From the NCBI RefSeq assembly GCF_021283305.1, contig NZ_JAJSOK010000001.1, forward strand, positions 1-64,000: 64,000 bases of DNA, read 5' to 3'. Position numbers and translations under genes: made by a program. This stretch comes from Pseudonocardia kujensis (GTDB lineage Bacteria > Actinomycetota > Actinomycetes > Mycobacteriales > Pseudonocardiaceae). The notes under the pieces are model-generated. The model was given only the letters and a program-made list of their open reading frames with translations, was not told where the DNA came from and did not search any database. Shown in pieces: positions 1-8,555 of this stretch (its first letter is position 1; the number at the start of each line of letters is the position of its first letter).

Positions 1-82
1 GTTCGACCCGGGCCTCCGCGACCTCGGCGCCCCGGCAGGACTTCACGGGGTACCGGGCCAGCCGGCTCACGAGGAGCGTCAC
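1..82 (-). CDS. MOSC-domain protein, N-terminal fragment (runs off the window)
   Basis: Only the first 27 codons are present. They read on the minus strand from a GTG at 82 and contain LARYPVKSCRG, the signature of the MOSC N-terminal beta-barrel domain found in molybdenum-cofactor sulfurase-like proteins such as YcbX and mARC. The family handles sulfur carried by the molybdenum cofactor or reduces N-hydroxylated compounds. The start is supported by a TAGGCT element seven bases upstream, fitting a leaderless transcript; a GTG at 70 is the alternative. It is divergent from thpR with only 54 bases between them. Most of the gene lies outside the window, so the exact subfamily cannot be judged. 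Confidence 0.75.
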   Translation of the reverse strand, partial: MTLLVSRLARYPVKSCRGAEVAEARVE

Positions 83-136
83 CCTCCCGAGCCTAACCAC
101 CGGCGCGACGGCGCCCCGGGCGGCAGGATCGGGCCC

Positions 137-685
137 GTGCGCGCGTTCGTGGCCCTGGTCCCGCCGCCGGAGGCGGTCGCGGAGCTGGTCGACGCGGTGG
201 CGACCGTGCGGGGCGACCACCGCGGGGTCCGGTGGACGCCTCCGGAGCAGTGGCACCTGACACTCGCCTTCCTCGGCGAGGTCGACGGGGCGACGCTCGA
301 CGGGGTGGCGGCGGGCCTGGCCGCCGTCGCCGCCCGGGCCGCGCCGGTCGAGCTCGCGCTGGCCGGTGCGGGGCGGTTCGGGGAGCGGGTGCTGTGGACC
401 GGGTTCGTCGGCGACACCGACGCGCTCGCCGCCCTCGCGGCGGGGGTGGCCGCGGCCGCCCGCGCCGCCGGCGTCGCCCTCGAGGACCGGGCCTTCCGCG
501 CGCACCTGACGCTGGCCCGCGGCCGGGGCAGCGTGAGCCGGCTCGGACCGGCCGTGCGGGCGTTGTCCGGGTTCGCCGGACGGCCGTGGCGGGCCGAGAC
601 GCTGCGCCTGGTCCGCAGCCGCCCCGGCCCGCGCTACGACGATCTCGCCACCTGGCCGCTCGCCGGCGACCTCACCGACCGGTGA
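137..685 (+). CDS. thpR: RNA 2',3'-cyclic phosphodiesterase (2'-5' RNA ligase family)
   Basis: This 182-residue protein belongs to the 2H phosphoesterase superfamily, which opens 2',3'-cyclic phosphate ends on RNA. Both diagnostic HxTx motifs are present as HLTL, near residues 41-44 and 126-129, and length matches the family. The protein begins MRAFVAL from a GTG, a typical ThpR start, although the frame stays open upstream. A CAGGAT element seven bases before the GTG may be its -10. The last 14 bases overlap the end of the convergent LLM oxidoreductase gene. It is presumably cytosolic, and its biological substrate in bacteria is not settled. Confidence 0.9.
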   Translation: MRAFVALVPPPEAVAELVDAVATVRGDHRGVRWTPPEQWHLTLAFLGEVDGATLDGVAAGLAAVAARAAPVELALAGAGRFGERVLWTGFVGDTDALAALAAGVAAAARAAGVALEDRAFRAHLTLARGRGSVSRLGPAVRALSGFAGRPWRAETLRLVRSRPGPRYDDLATWPLAGDLTDR

Positions 686-1502
686 GCCGCTCCACCACCG
701 GCGCCAGCTCCTCGGCGAACGCCTCGCTGACGGCCAGGTAGCTCACGCCCAGCTCGGCCCGGCGGCGTTCGAGCTCGGCGGCCATCTCGTCCGGCGTGCC
801 GCGCAGCACCGCGAGGGTGTCCGGGTCGCGCAGCGCCTCCACCGCTCCGGGGCCCGCCCACCGCACCGCCCAGTCCGGGATCTCGTCGCCGACCACGAAG
901 ACGTTCATCGCGACCTCGAGGTCACGGCCGCCGGCGCGGGCCCGCAGATCCGCGGCCATGCGCTTCACCTCCGGCCTCGGGGTGGCGGGCCGTGCCGCGA
1001 GGGTGACGACGTCGGCCACCTCCGCGGCGAGGCCGAGGGCCTTCGGCCCGGACGCGGCCATCAGCACCGGGGTGTGCACCGGGGTCTCGGCACGGCCGTC
1101 GAGCTCGCGCAGCGCGGCGACGGCCGCCCGGACCTGTTCGAGCCGCTCGGCCGCGGTGCCCCACGGCATGCCGAGCGCCTCGGCCTCGGCGCGCGCGTCG
1201 GGCCGGCCGGTGCCGATGCCCAGGTCGAACCGGCCGTCGGTCAGCGCCGTCATCGTGTGCGCCTCCCAGGCGGTGGCGCGCGGCGTGCGCAGCGGTCCGG
1301 CCAGCACGAACGGGCAGACCCGCACGGTGGGCGCGGCCGCGGCGGCCGTCGCGAGCGCGGGCAGCGGGGCGTGCAGGTGCAGGTTGTCGGGGGTGAGCAG
1401 GGTCGAGTAGCCCAGCTCGGCGACCCGGCGGGCGCGAGCGGCCCAGGCCGTGCCCGGGCCCTGCGGCGCCGCGACGACCCCGAAGCGGAACGGCCGGCTC
1501 AT
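672..1502 (-). CDS. LLM-class (F420-dependent type) flavin oxidoreductase
   Basis: The 276-residue product has the TIM-barrel luciferase-like fold: FRFGVVAAPQG at the start, a LTDGRFDLGIGTG segment near residues 85-100 and a late substrate-binding region. LLM enzymes of this type in actinobacteria usually use cofactor F420, though FMN is possible. I chose the ATG at 1502 because it overlaps the upstream membrane-protein stop as ATGA, so the two are probably translationally coupled. Homology farther upstream in the open frame is not convincing. The substrate cannot be told from sequence. It is shorter than many LLM proteins (about 300-340 residues) but has no obvious deletion. Confidence 0.85.
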   Translation of the reverse strand: MSRPFRFGVVAAPQGPGTAWAARARRVAELGYSTLLTPDNLHLHAPLPALATAAAAAPTVRVCPFVLAGPLRTPRATAWEAHTMTALTDGRFDLGIGTGRPDARAEAEALGMPWGTAAERLEQVRAAVAALRELDGRAETPVHTPVLMAASGPKALGLAAEVADVVTLAARPATPRPEVKRMAADLRARAGGRDLEVAMNVFVVGDEIPDWAVRWAGPGAVEALRDPDTLAVLRGTPDEMAAELERRRAELGVSYLAVSEAFAEELAPVVERLTGR

Positions 1503-2200
1503 CGGGTCACCTCGCCGTTGCGCGTCGCCGGCAGGGCCAGGGCGAACGCCACGAGCACGAGGACGCCACCGAACCGTCCGACCGGGATGAGCGGGTAGAG
1601 CACGTCCGTGAGCAGCGCGAACGTGCTGAGCGCGGCGAGGCCGCCGATCACCAGCGCGGCCCACGCGAGCCACCGCGGCACGAGCCGGCGGATCAGCGCC
1701 GGCACCCCCAGGCCGAGCAGCAGCAGGCCGAGTGGTGCCACGAAGCCGATCCCGCCCGTCGCGAACCAGAGCCAGGCGAGGGCGCGGGCCAGCGCGGCGT
1801 CGCCGAGGCCCGCGGTCTGCGCCGCGACCCAGCCGACGAGGCCGCTGAGGCTCAGCGCGCCGGCGGCCAGCACCGCGCCGGCGTAGCCCATGGACGGGCC
1901 GGGCGCGGAGACGCCGAGGCGGCGCAGCCGCCGCACCGCCGTTGCGGCGTAGACGACGAGCGGGAACGCCGAGCCGAGCAGCACCGCGGCCCCCACGGAC
2001 AGCAGGGTGCCGTGGGCCGCCGTCCAGGCCAGCGCGGCCGCCGCGTCGGTGCCGGGCCGCGGGCCCGAGGCGCCGAGCACGGCGCCCGTGACGGTGAGCG
2101 CGGCGAAGGCGAGCGCCGGCACGAGGAGCGGCGGGCCGCCCTGGCGGTCGGGGCGCACGTCCGGCGGGCGGCGGGTGGTCGGGCGGGTGGACATGGTCAT
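1499..2200 (-). CDS. Polytopic membrane protein of unknown function
   Basis: The protein has 233 residues. A short charged N-terminus (residues 1-24) is followed by about six hydrophobic helices (roughly 25-45, 62-82, 100-125, 135-160, 170-190, 200-222). I do not recognise a named family; it resembles DUF4386-type or related small integral membrane proteins. The ATG at 2200 has GAGGGGGAACG just before it, a good ribosome site. It is the first gene of a two-gene unit with the LLM oxidoreductase (ATGA overlap) and is divergent from a MarR regulator, which makes it the likely target of that regulator. Confidence 0.7.
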   Translation of the reverse strand: MTMSTRPTTRRPPDVRPDRQGGPPLLVPALAFAALTVTGAVLGASGPRPGTDAAAALAWTAAHGTLLSVGAAVLLGSAFPLVVYAATAVRRLRRLGVSAPGPSMGYAGAVLAAGALSLSGLVGWVAAQTAGLGDAALARALAWLWFATGGIGFVAPLGLLLLGLGVPALIRRLVPRWLAWAALVIGGLAALSTFALLTDVLYPLIPVGRFGGVLVLVAFALALPATRNGEVTR

Positions 2201-2239
2201 CGTTCCCCCTCGGATCCTTTACACGGAAGAATCGTTCAC

Positions 2240-2269
2240 TTGTGTATACGGTTTGTCAAGGGATACGGT
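2240..2269. promoter_or_regulatory. Divergent promoter region of the MarR gene and the membrane-protein operon
   Basis: On the plus strand TTGTGT (2240-2245) and TACGGT (2264-2269) are 18 bases apart, and TACGGT ends six bases before the marR GTG, so that transcript is probably leaderless. On the minus strand a perfect TTGACA (2259-2254) is followed 17 bases later by AACGAT. The two promoters overlap, so one MarR dimer bound here could block both. A partial inverted repeat (CTTG...CAAG, 2239-2260) is a weak operator candidate. Confidence 0.55.
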
Positions 2270-2275
2270 TCTGCC

Positions 2276-2737
2276 GTGATCGACCCGAGCGGCCCCGGTT
2301 CCGCCTTCCTGCTGGCCCAGCTGGGCGCCTTCGCCGCGGGCCGGTTCGCCGAGCGGATCGCGGAACTCGACCTGACCCCGCCGCAGACCGGGCTGCTGCG
2401 CGCGATCGCCGCCGAGCCGGGACAGTCGCAGCAGGCCCTCGCCCGGCTGCTCGGCACGCCACCCAGTCGGCTGGTCGCGCTGGTCGACGGGCTCGACGAG
2501 CGCGGCCTGGTCGAACGCCGCCGCAACCCCGACGACCGGCGCCTGCACGCCCTGTACGTCACCGCGGCCGGGGAGGCCCTGCTGCAGCGGGTCGCCGAGA
2601 TCGGCCGCGCCCACGACGACGCGGTCTGCGGCCCGCTCGACACCGCCGACCGGGCCCGCCTGCGCGAGCTGCTCGCGCGGCTGGCCGACGCCCACGGCCT
2701 CACGCCGGGCGTCCACCCCGGTTACCGCCGTCTGTAG
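2276..2737 (+). CDS. MarR-family transcriptional regulator
   Basis: This 153-residue winged-helix regulator shows the MarR core: LTPPQTGLLRAIAAEPG, the recognition region LARLLGTPPSRLVALVDGL near residues 58-77, and the wing ERRRNPDDRRLHALYVT near 83-98. MarR proteins bind DNA as dimers and release it on binding small phenolic or lipophilic ligands. The GTG at 2276 is chosen because a TACGGT -10 element ends six bases upstream; the frame is open farther upstream but shows no homology. Divergence from the membrane protein/LLM operon suggests local autoregulation and control of that operon. The ligand is unknown. Confidence 0.85.
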   Translation: MIDPSGPGSAFLLAQLGAFAAGRFAERIAELDLTPPQTGLLRAIAAEPGQSQQALARLLGTPPSRLVALVDGLDERGLVERRRNPDDRRLHALYVTAAGEALLQRVAEIGRAHDDAVCGPLDTADRARLRELLARLADAHGLTPGVHPGYRRL

Positions 2738-2788
2738 GTTCCCCGCCCGCGTGTGCCCCCGCCGACCTGCGGTGACAGGGTGTCGGGC

Positions 2789-4255
2789 ATGAGTGATGCA
2801 CCACCGGTGGCCGAGGAGCGCGCCGATCGCGGCTTCTTCGGCCAGCCGTCCCTGCTGTCCGCCCTGTTCGGGGTGGAGATGTGGGAGAGGTTCTCCTTCT
2901 ACGGGATGCAGGGCATCCTGCTGATCTACCTGTACTACTCCGCCGAGCAGGGCGGCCTGGGGATCCCGGAGGCCACGGCCGCAGGCATCGTCGGGGCCTA
3001 CGGCGGCCTGGTCTACCTGTCGACGATCGTCGGCACCTGGCTCGCCGACCGCGTGCTGGGCGCCGAACGGACCCTCTTCTCCGCCGCGATCGTGGTCATG
3101 GCCGGGCACATCGCGCTCGCGGTGATCCCGGGCCTGGCCGGGGTCGGTGTCGGCCTGGTGCTGGTCGCCCTCGGCAGCGGCGGCGTGAAGGGCAACGCGA
3201 CGGCCCTCGTCGGCACCCTCTACGCCCCCGACGACGAGCGGCGTGACGCCGGGTTCTCCCTGTTCTACCTGGGCATCAACCTCGGGGCGCTGGTCGGTCC
3301 GCTGCTCACCGGGCTGCTGCAGTCCACGGCGGGCTTCCACTTCGGCTTCGGCCTCGCCGCGGTCGGCATGGCCGCCGGGTTGATCCAGTACGCGATCCGC
3401 CGGAAGAACCTGCCGGCGAAGGCGCACGAGATCCCGTCGCCGCTCGGCGGCGGGGAGCGCGTGCGCGCGCTCGTCGTCGCCGGCGTGGGGGTCGTGGTGA
3501 TCCTGGTGCTCGCCCTCACCGGGGTCCTGAGCGCCGACCGCCTCGACCTCTCGGTGATCGTCGTGACCTGCGCCGCCGCGGTCGGCTACTTCGCCCTGAT
3601 GCTCGGCAGCCGGCGGGTGACCCCCGTCGAGCGGCACCGGGTGCTCGCGTTCATCCCGCTGTGGATCGCCAGTGCGGCCTTCTGGTCGCTCTACCAGCAG
3701 CAGTTCACGGTGGTGACGATCTACTCGGACCAGCGGCTGGACCGGAACCTGTTCGGCTGGGAGTTCCCGGTGGCGTGGGTCCAGTCGATCAACCCGATCT
3801 TCATCATCGTGCTGTCCGGGGTGTTCGCCGCGCTCTGGACGAAGCTCGGCCCGCGGCAGCCGTCCACGCCGGTGAAGTTCGCGCTCGGCGTGGCGATCAT
3901 GGGTGTGGCCTTCCTGCTGTTCCTGCCGATGGCCGGCGGAGGCCCCAACAGCGCCCCGCTGCTCGGCCTGATCGGGATCCTGTTCGTGTTCACGATCGCC
4001 GAGCTGATGATCTCTCCGGTCGGCCTGTCGATCTCGACCAAGCTCGCCCCGGAGGCCTTCCGCGCCCAGATGGTCGGGCTGTTCTTCCTGTCGATCGCAC
4101 TGGGCACGGCCCTCTCGGGGGCCCTGGCAGGGTTCTACAGCGAGGACTCCGAGGGGGTCTACTTCGGGGTGCTCGGCGCCGTCGCGATCGTGGTCGGCGT
4201 GCTCGTCGCGCTGTCGACGCCGCTGCTCAAGCGGCTCATGGAGGGGATCCGATGA
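2789..4255 (+). CDS. POT/PTR2-family proton-dependent oligopeptide transporter
   Basis: The 488-residue protein is a 12-14-helix member of the major facilitator POT family, which imports di- and tripeptides with protons. The family signature is clear: ERFSFYGMQGILLIYL near residues 30-45 (the E-R-F-x-Y/F-Y-G motif) and the PTR2 block GGVKGNATALVGTLY followed by FYLGINLGALVGPLL. The ATG at 2789 starts MSDAPPV and is preferred over an upstream in-frame ATG at 2753 that would add a non-conserved leader. It ends in an ATGA overlap with the next gene, so the two are probably co-translated. Substrate range is inferred from family only. Confidence 0.88.
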   Translation: MSDAPPVAEERADRGFFGQPSLLSALFGVEMWERFSFYGMQGILLIYLYYSAEQGGLGIPEATAAGIVGAYGGLVYLSTIVGTWLADRVLGAERTLFSAAIVVMAGHIALAVIPGLAGVGVGLVLVALGSGGVKGNATALVGTLYAPDDERRDAGFSLFYLGINLGALVGPLLTGLLQSTAGFHFGFGLAAVGMAAGLIQYAIRRKNLPAKAHEIPSPLGGGERVRALVVAGVGVVVILVLALTGVLSADRLDLSVIVVTCAAAVGYFALMLGSRRVTPVERHRVLAFIPLWIASAAFWSLYQQQFTVVTIYSDQRLDRNLFGWEFPVAWVQSINPIFIIVLSGVFAALWTKLGPRQPSTPVKFALGVAIMGVAFLLFLPMAGGGPNSAPLLGLIGILFVFTIAELMISPVGLSISTKLAPEAFRAQMVGLFFLSIALGTALSGALAGFYSEDSEGVYFGVLGAVAIVVGVLVALSTPLLKRLMEGIR

Positions 4256-5247
4256 CCGTTCGCTGGGGAATCGTCGGGCCGGGGCGCATCGCGCGGAAGG
4301 TGGCGGCGGACTTCGTCCACGTGCCCGACGCAGAGGTCGTGGCGGTCGCGTCCCGGTCGAAGGAGCGGGCGGCGGCGTTCGCGGCCGAGGTCGGGGCGGA
4401 CACGGTGCACGACTCCTACCGGGCGATCGTCGAGGACCCGGGCGTCGACGTCCTCTACATCGCCACCCCGCACCCGCTGCACCGCGCGGTGGCCCTCGCC
4501 GGGCTCCGGGCCGGCAAGGCCCTGCTGGTCGAGAAGGCCTTCACCGTGACGCCCGAGGCGACCCGGGAGATCGCGGCCCTCGCCGCGGAGCGCGGCGTGT
4601 TCGTGATGGAGGCGATGTGGACGCGCTTCCAGCCCGCGATCGTCCGGCTGCGGGAACTGATCGCCGACGGGGCGATCGGCGACGTCATGGCCGTCCAGGC
4701 CGATCTCGGTGCCCAGCAGCCCAGCAGCCCCGACGACCGCTTCTACAACCCCGCGCTCGGCGGCGGCGCCCTGTTCGACCTGTCCGTCTACCCGATCTCG
4801 TTCGCCCAGATGGTGCTCGGCACCCCGGAGACGGTCACCGTGCACGGCTACATGGTCGAGGAGGGCGTCGACGTCGAGGAGGCGATCCTGCTCGGCTACC
4901 CCGAGGGTCGCAGCGCGACCCTCTTCGCCTCGCTGCGCTGCCAGTCCCCCGGCATGGCGCGGGTGGTGGGCACGGGCGGCTGGCTCGAGGTGCCGCCGCG
5001 CTTCCACCACCCCTCGCGCCTGCTCGTGCACCGCAACGGCCACGAACCGGAGGAGCTCCACCTCCCTGCGACCGGCGCCGGCTACTCGCACGAGATCGCC
5101 GAGGTCACGGAGGGTGTGAAGGCGGGGCTGGCCGAGAGCGCGGTGATGCCGCTGGCCGACACCGTGGCGGTGCAGGACATCATGGGCCGGGTCGCCGACC
5201 AGCTCGGCATGGCCGTCGCCGAGGGGCCCGCGGACCTCGAACAGTAG
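4252..5247 (+). CDS. Gfo/Idh/MocA-family NAD(P)-dependent oxidoreductase
   Basis: The 331-residue protein has the N-terminal Rossmann motif WGIVGPGRIARK, the nucleotide-site segment VASRSKERAAAFA, and the family motif LVEKAFTV near residues 94-101, where the Lys belongs to the conserved EKP-like element (here EKA). The C-terminal half has the expected beta-sheet domain with GGGALFDLSVYPI. Such enzymes oxidise or reduce sugars, inositols or trans-dihydrodiols; the variant EKA and overall pattern resemble the dihydrodiol dehydrogenase branch. It overlaps the peptide transporter stop as ATGA. No functional link between the two is evident beyond cotranscription. Confidence 0.85.
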   Translation: MTVRWGIVGPGRIARKVAADFVHVPDAEVVAVASRSKERAAAFAAEVGADTVHDSYRAIVEDPGVDVLYIATPHPLHRAVALAGLRAGKALLVEKAFTVTPEATREIAALAAERGVFVMEAMWTRFQPAIVRLRELIADGAIGDVMAVQADLGAQQPSSPDDRFYNPALGGGALFDLSVYPISFAQMVLGTPETVTVHGYMVEEGVDVEEAILLGYPEGRSATLFASLRCQSPGMARVVGTGGWLEVPPRFHHPSRLLVHRNGHEPEELHLPATGAGYSHEIAEVTEGVKAGLAESAVMPLADTVAVQDIMGRVADQLGMAVAEGPADLEQ

Positions 5248-5337
5248 TTCGATCCACAGGTGTGGACGGACCTGTGGACAACTCGGTCGTGCACGGGAGG
5301 CGGTGCGGCAGCACCGCGCCCCGCGCACGGGGCCGCG

Positions 5338-5613
5338 TCAGCGCCGGCGGGTGCGGCGGGTGGCGGGCATGTCCATGCGGTCGCCGAGCATCGTCCGACA
5401 GACCCGGACCGCGTGGCCCCGCAGGTGCTCGTCGTCCGCGGCCCGGAGGGCGATCTCGTCGAGCAGGGACGCGAGGCCGAACGCGTACTCGGGATGCGTG
5501 AGGCCCGCGTAGCCGGCCTGGACGGCGTCGTGCCGCAGCCAGGCCGCGGCCCGGCCGATGATCTCCTGGTCCGCGCGCAGGGCGGCGTGACGGCGGCGCT
5601 CGTACGGATGCAC
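5338..5613 (-). CDS. Small conserved-looking hypothetical protein
   Basis: This encodes 91 residues beginning GTG CAT CCG TAC, with GGGGGA seven bases upstream as ribosome site. It is mostly helical and charged, without membrane segment, signal peptide or cysteine motif, and ends in a basic tail (ATRRTRRR). I do not recognise the family. Codon use (third-position GC) looks like a genuine gene, and no better frame competes here. It stands alone between the oxidoreductase (convergent) and the DUF1772 gene (same strand, about 100 bases upstream). Confidence 0.55.
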   Translation of the reverse strand: MHPYERRRHAALRADQEIIGRAAAWLRHDAVQAGYAGLTHPEYAFGLASLLDEIALRAADDEHLRGHAVRVCRTMLGDRMDMPATRRTRRR

Positions 5614-5716
5614 CGGTTCCCCCGAGGGTCGTGCCGAACAAAGGACGTGGCCCGGGGGAAGCGGACCGGGGCACCACTCTGCCCCGTCCGCCCGCCCCGG
5701 GCCATCCCCCGCTCGG

Positions 5717-6154
5717 TCACACCACGAGCAGTACGGCCGCGGCCACCGTGAGCAGTGTCCGCACGGTGTGCGCGAGGTTCCACGGCCGCTCGAACCGTTC
5801 CCACGCCTCGGCGTCGGCGGCGGACCGGTCGAGCGCGGTGTTCAGCGGGATGTTGACGGCGACGGTGATCCCGTGCGCGCCCAGCACCGCGAGCAGCGCC
5901 CCGGCCACCACGAGCCAGGCGCCCGCGAGCGCCGCGAGGACCGCGGTGGCGACCGCGAGCAGCCCGGTGCCGACGAACAGCGTCCCGAACACCGGGTTCA
6001 CGATCGCCCGGTTGATCGCCTGCATCGCGGCCGCCGCCTCCGGACCCGGCCGCCGATGCAGACCGGGCATGACCGCGACCGAGAAGGCCAGGAACAGCCC
6101 GCCCAGCAGCGCGGTCCCGATCGTCGTCCCAGGGACGAGAACCGTTGTGGTCAT
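5717..6154 (-). CDS. DUF1772 (anthrone-oxygenase-like) membrane protein
   Basis: The 145-residue product has four hydrophobic helices (about residues 8-28, 55-75, 80-105, 128-145) and the DUF1772 pattern: MPGLHRRPGPEAAAAMQAINRAIVNP in the first loop and VNIPLNTALDR before the last helix. DUF1772 includes fungal anthrone oxygenases, but in bacteria most members are uncharacterised membrane proteins. The ATG at 6154 starts at the first helix; an in-frame extension upstream has no family similarity. It is divergent from an AraC regulator that probably controls it. Confidence 0.8.
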   Translation of the reverse strand: MTTTVLVPGTTIGTALLGGLFLAFSVAVMPGLHRRPGPEAAAAMQAINRAIVNPVFGTLFVGTGLLAVATAVLAALAGAWLVVAGALLAVLGAHGITVAVNIPLNTALDRSAADAEAWERFERPWNLAHTVRTLLTVAAAVLLVV

Positions 6155-6330
6155 GCCGGCACCCCCAGCCCGTCGGCCCACGTCGCGACGGTCGTGGGCG
6201 TGGTCGCGTCGGTGGTGTGCGTCCAGCGTGCGGCCGCCGACCAGGACGAGGAACGGCCGAGGAGCCGGCTTCCGTGCTCGATCGTCCAGAACCACTGGAC
6301 TCGTGCTCTCCTCCTCGTGACAGTGGTGCC

Positions 6331-7305
6331 GTGACGCTGCACCCGCCCTGGACCCCGTCCGACGCCGTCGGCGAGGCCCTGCACGTGCTGCGGATGAGCG
6401 GGACCTTCTACTGCCGCTCCGAGCTCGGTGCGCCCTGGGGCTTCACGCTGCCTGCGATGCCCGGCTGCCTCTGGTTCCACGTCGTGACCGCGGGTGGGTG
6501 CCTCCTGGAGGTGGGCGACGGCGTGCGCGAGCTCGGGGAGGGCGACCTCGTCCTGGTCCCGCGCGGCGAGGGGCACGTGCTGCGCAGCGACCCGGGGGCG
6601 GCGTCGCCGTCGATCCTCGCGATCCCGCACGACATGCCGGACTCGCGCTACGCGGTGCTCCGGCACGGCGGCGGCGGGACGCCCGCGACGATGGTCTGCG
6701 GCGCGGTCCGCTTCGACCATCCCGCCGCGCGCACGCTCGTCGGGCTGCTGCCGGACCTCATCCACGTGCCGGTCTCGCCGCTGACCGACCGGCTGCGGGA
6801 CACCCTGCGGCTCATCGCCCTGGAGGTGGAGGAGCTGCGCCCCGGCGGCGAGGCCGTGATCACCCGGCTCGCCGACGTGCTGGTCATCCAGGCCATCCGG
6901 ACGTGGATGGAGACCGACGCCGCGGCCCGCACCGGTTGGCTCGGCGCGCTGGCGGACCCGCAGGTCGGCCGGGCGCTGGCGCTGGTGCACCGGGACCCGG
7001 CACGGGACTGGTCGGTCGCCGCCCTGGCGGGTGAGGTCGCGATGTCCCGGTCGGCGTTCGCGGCCCGGTTCACCGCGCTGGTGGGCGAGCCCGCGATGGC
7101 CTACGTGACGCGCTGGCGGATGCACGTCGCGCTGGACCGGCTCGCCGGCGGCGACACGGTGGCCCGGATCGGTACGGACCTGGGCTACCGGTCCGAGGCG
7201 GCGTTCAGCCGGGCCTTCACCCGGGTGGTGGGGGAGCCGCCGAGCGCGGCGCGGCGGACCCTCGCGGCACGGCACGACCTGTCGCAGTGGGAGGCGGCGA
7301 GGTGA
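6331..7305 (+). CDS. AraC-family regulator with N-terminal cupin domain
   Basis: The 324-residue protein has an N-terminal cupin-type sensing half (about residues 10-180; CLWFHVVTAGGCLLEVG then LGEGDLVLVPRGEGHVL) and a C-terminal AraC DNA-binding half with two helix-turn-helix units (MSRSAFAARFTALVGEPAMAY and RIGTDLGYRSEAAFSRAFTRVVGEPPSAAR). The GTG at 6331 is chosen; a GACAGT lies six bases before it. A later ATG at 6394 is possible. It is divergent from the DUF1772 gene, its likely target. The 3' end runs 89 bases into the convergent MFS gene. Confidence 0.85.
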   Translation: MTLHPPWTPSDAVGEALHVLRMSGTFYCRSELGAPWGFTLPAMPGCLWFHVVTAGGCLLEVGDGVRELGEGDLVLVPRGEGHVLRSDPGAASPSILAIPHDMPDSRYAVLRHGGGGTPATMVCGAVRFDHPAARTLVGLLPDLIHVPVSPLTDRLRDTLRLIALEVEELRPGGEAVITRLADVLVIQAIRTWMETDAAARTGWLGALADPQVGRALALVHRDPARDWSVAALAGEVAMSRSAFAARFTALVGEPAMAYVTRWRMHVALDRLAGGDTVARIGTDLGYRSEAAFSRAFTRVVGEPPSAARRTLAARHDLSQWEAAR

Positions 7306-8491
7306 CGAGCGCCCGCGCGGCCGGGCTCGCGAGCCAGGCCGCGGCCAGCGCGGACACCACCGCGAGCCCGGCGAGACCGGGGACGAAGCCGTGCCCGCCG
7401 CCCACGGCCGCGAGCAGCAGCGGGACGAAGAAGCCCAGGTAGGAGCAGGCGTAGAAGGTGCCGGTGAGGGCGCCGCGGGCGGCCGGGTCGGCCAGCCGGG
7501 CGACGAGCGTCAGGCCCGTCGCGAGGCAGATCCCGTAGGCCAGCCCGAGCAGGACCGAGACGGGCAGCACGAGCGGCCACACCCCGGCGACGTCGGCCAC
7601 CAGCCCGAGGGCGATCCCCGCGGCGCCGAGGGCGAGGGCGATCGCGCCGGCCCACGTCGTCCCCAGGCGGCGGACCAGCGGCTGGACGACGACCCCGGTC
7701 CCCATGGTCAGCCCGGCCACGAGCCCGGTGACGGCCACGCCTATCCCGGGCATGACCGGCTCCAGCTCCAGCGGCAGCACGTTGACCGCGGTCGCGGCAA
7801 AGGCGAACACCCCGATCGCGATCGGCACGACCACCAGCCCGAACGCCCGCCCGGCCCCCGGCGGCACGCCGAGGTTCACCAACGGCCCGTCGCCGCGCCG
7901 CTGCTCGGGCGGCAGGGTCTCCGGCACCCGGGGGAGCAGCGCGAGCGCGGGCAGCATGAGGGCGACGTGCACCACGTACGGCAGCACCGCGGGTCCGGCC
8001 GCCCATTGGCCGAGCAGCCCGGACACCAGCGGGCCGAGGGCCCAGCCGCCGCCCAGCGCGACCGCGGTCAGCCGCGCGGCCCGCGCCCCGCCGTCGCCGG
8101 TCGCGGCCATCAGCTCGCCGAGCCAGGCCGTGCCGACGCTGAACACGACCCCCGACACCGCGCCCTGCAGGAACCGCCCCGCGAACAGCACCCAGGGCGC
8201 GACGGGGACGGCGAGGAAGGCCAGCGTGCTGAGCAGGGCCAACGCCACGAACGGGACGACGACCCGGCGCCGGCCGACCGCGTCGGACAGCGGCCCGGCG
8301 AGCAGCAGGGCGGGCACGAGCCCGGCGGCGTACACCCCGAAGGCGGTGGTCAGCGCGGTCGGTGAGAACCCGAGCGTCGCGCGGTAGTGCAGGAGCAGCG
8401 GTGTCGGGACGTTCGTGCCGTACGCGACGGCGAAGACCACGATCCACAGCGCGACCCACCCCGGCACCGCGCGACGTCCGCGTCCCCGCAC
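7217..8491 (-). CDS. MFS transporter (drug/efflux type)
   Basis: The 424-residue protein has twelve predicted helices and the MFS motif A after helix 2, AGPLSDAVGRRRVVVPF. The start is placed at a GTG at 8491, a few residues before helix 1 (VALWIVVFAVAYGTNVPTPL); an in-frame GTG at 8467 is an alternative. The C-terminal tail after the last helix is rich in Pro and Ala, and its coding region overlaps the convergent AraC gene by 89 bases. Homologues are usually annotated as efflux permeases of the YfcJ/Bcr kind. Direction and substrate are not visible from sequence. Confidence 0.8.
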   Translation of the reverse strand: MRGRGRRAVPGWVALWIVVFAVAYGTNVPTPLLLHYRATLGFSPTALTTAFGVYAAGLVPALLLAGPLSDAVGRRRVVVPFVALALLSTLAFLAVPVAPWVLFAGRFLQGAVSGVVFSVGTAWLGELMAATGDGGARAARLTAVALGGGWALGPLVSGLLGQWAAGPAVLPYVVHVALMLPALALLPRVPETLPPEQRRGDGPLVNLGVPPGAGRAFGLVVVPIAIGVFAFAATAVNVLPLELEPVMPGIGVAVTGLVAGLTMGTGVVVQPLVRRLGTTWAGAIALALGAAGIALGLVADVAGVWPLVLPVSVLLGLAYGICLATGLTLVARLADPAARGALTGTFYACSYLGFFVPLLLAAVGGGHGFVPGLAGLAVVSALAAAWLASPAARALVTSPPPTATGRAVPRGSAAPRSAAPPPPG

Positions 8492-8555
8492 CCGGGCACG
8501 GTAACCCGGCCGGGCTCCCGGCCGGGAGCCGTTCCGCCCGGACGGCGGTCGGACG

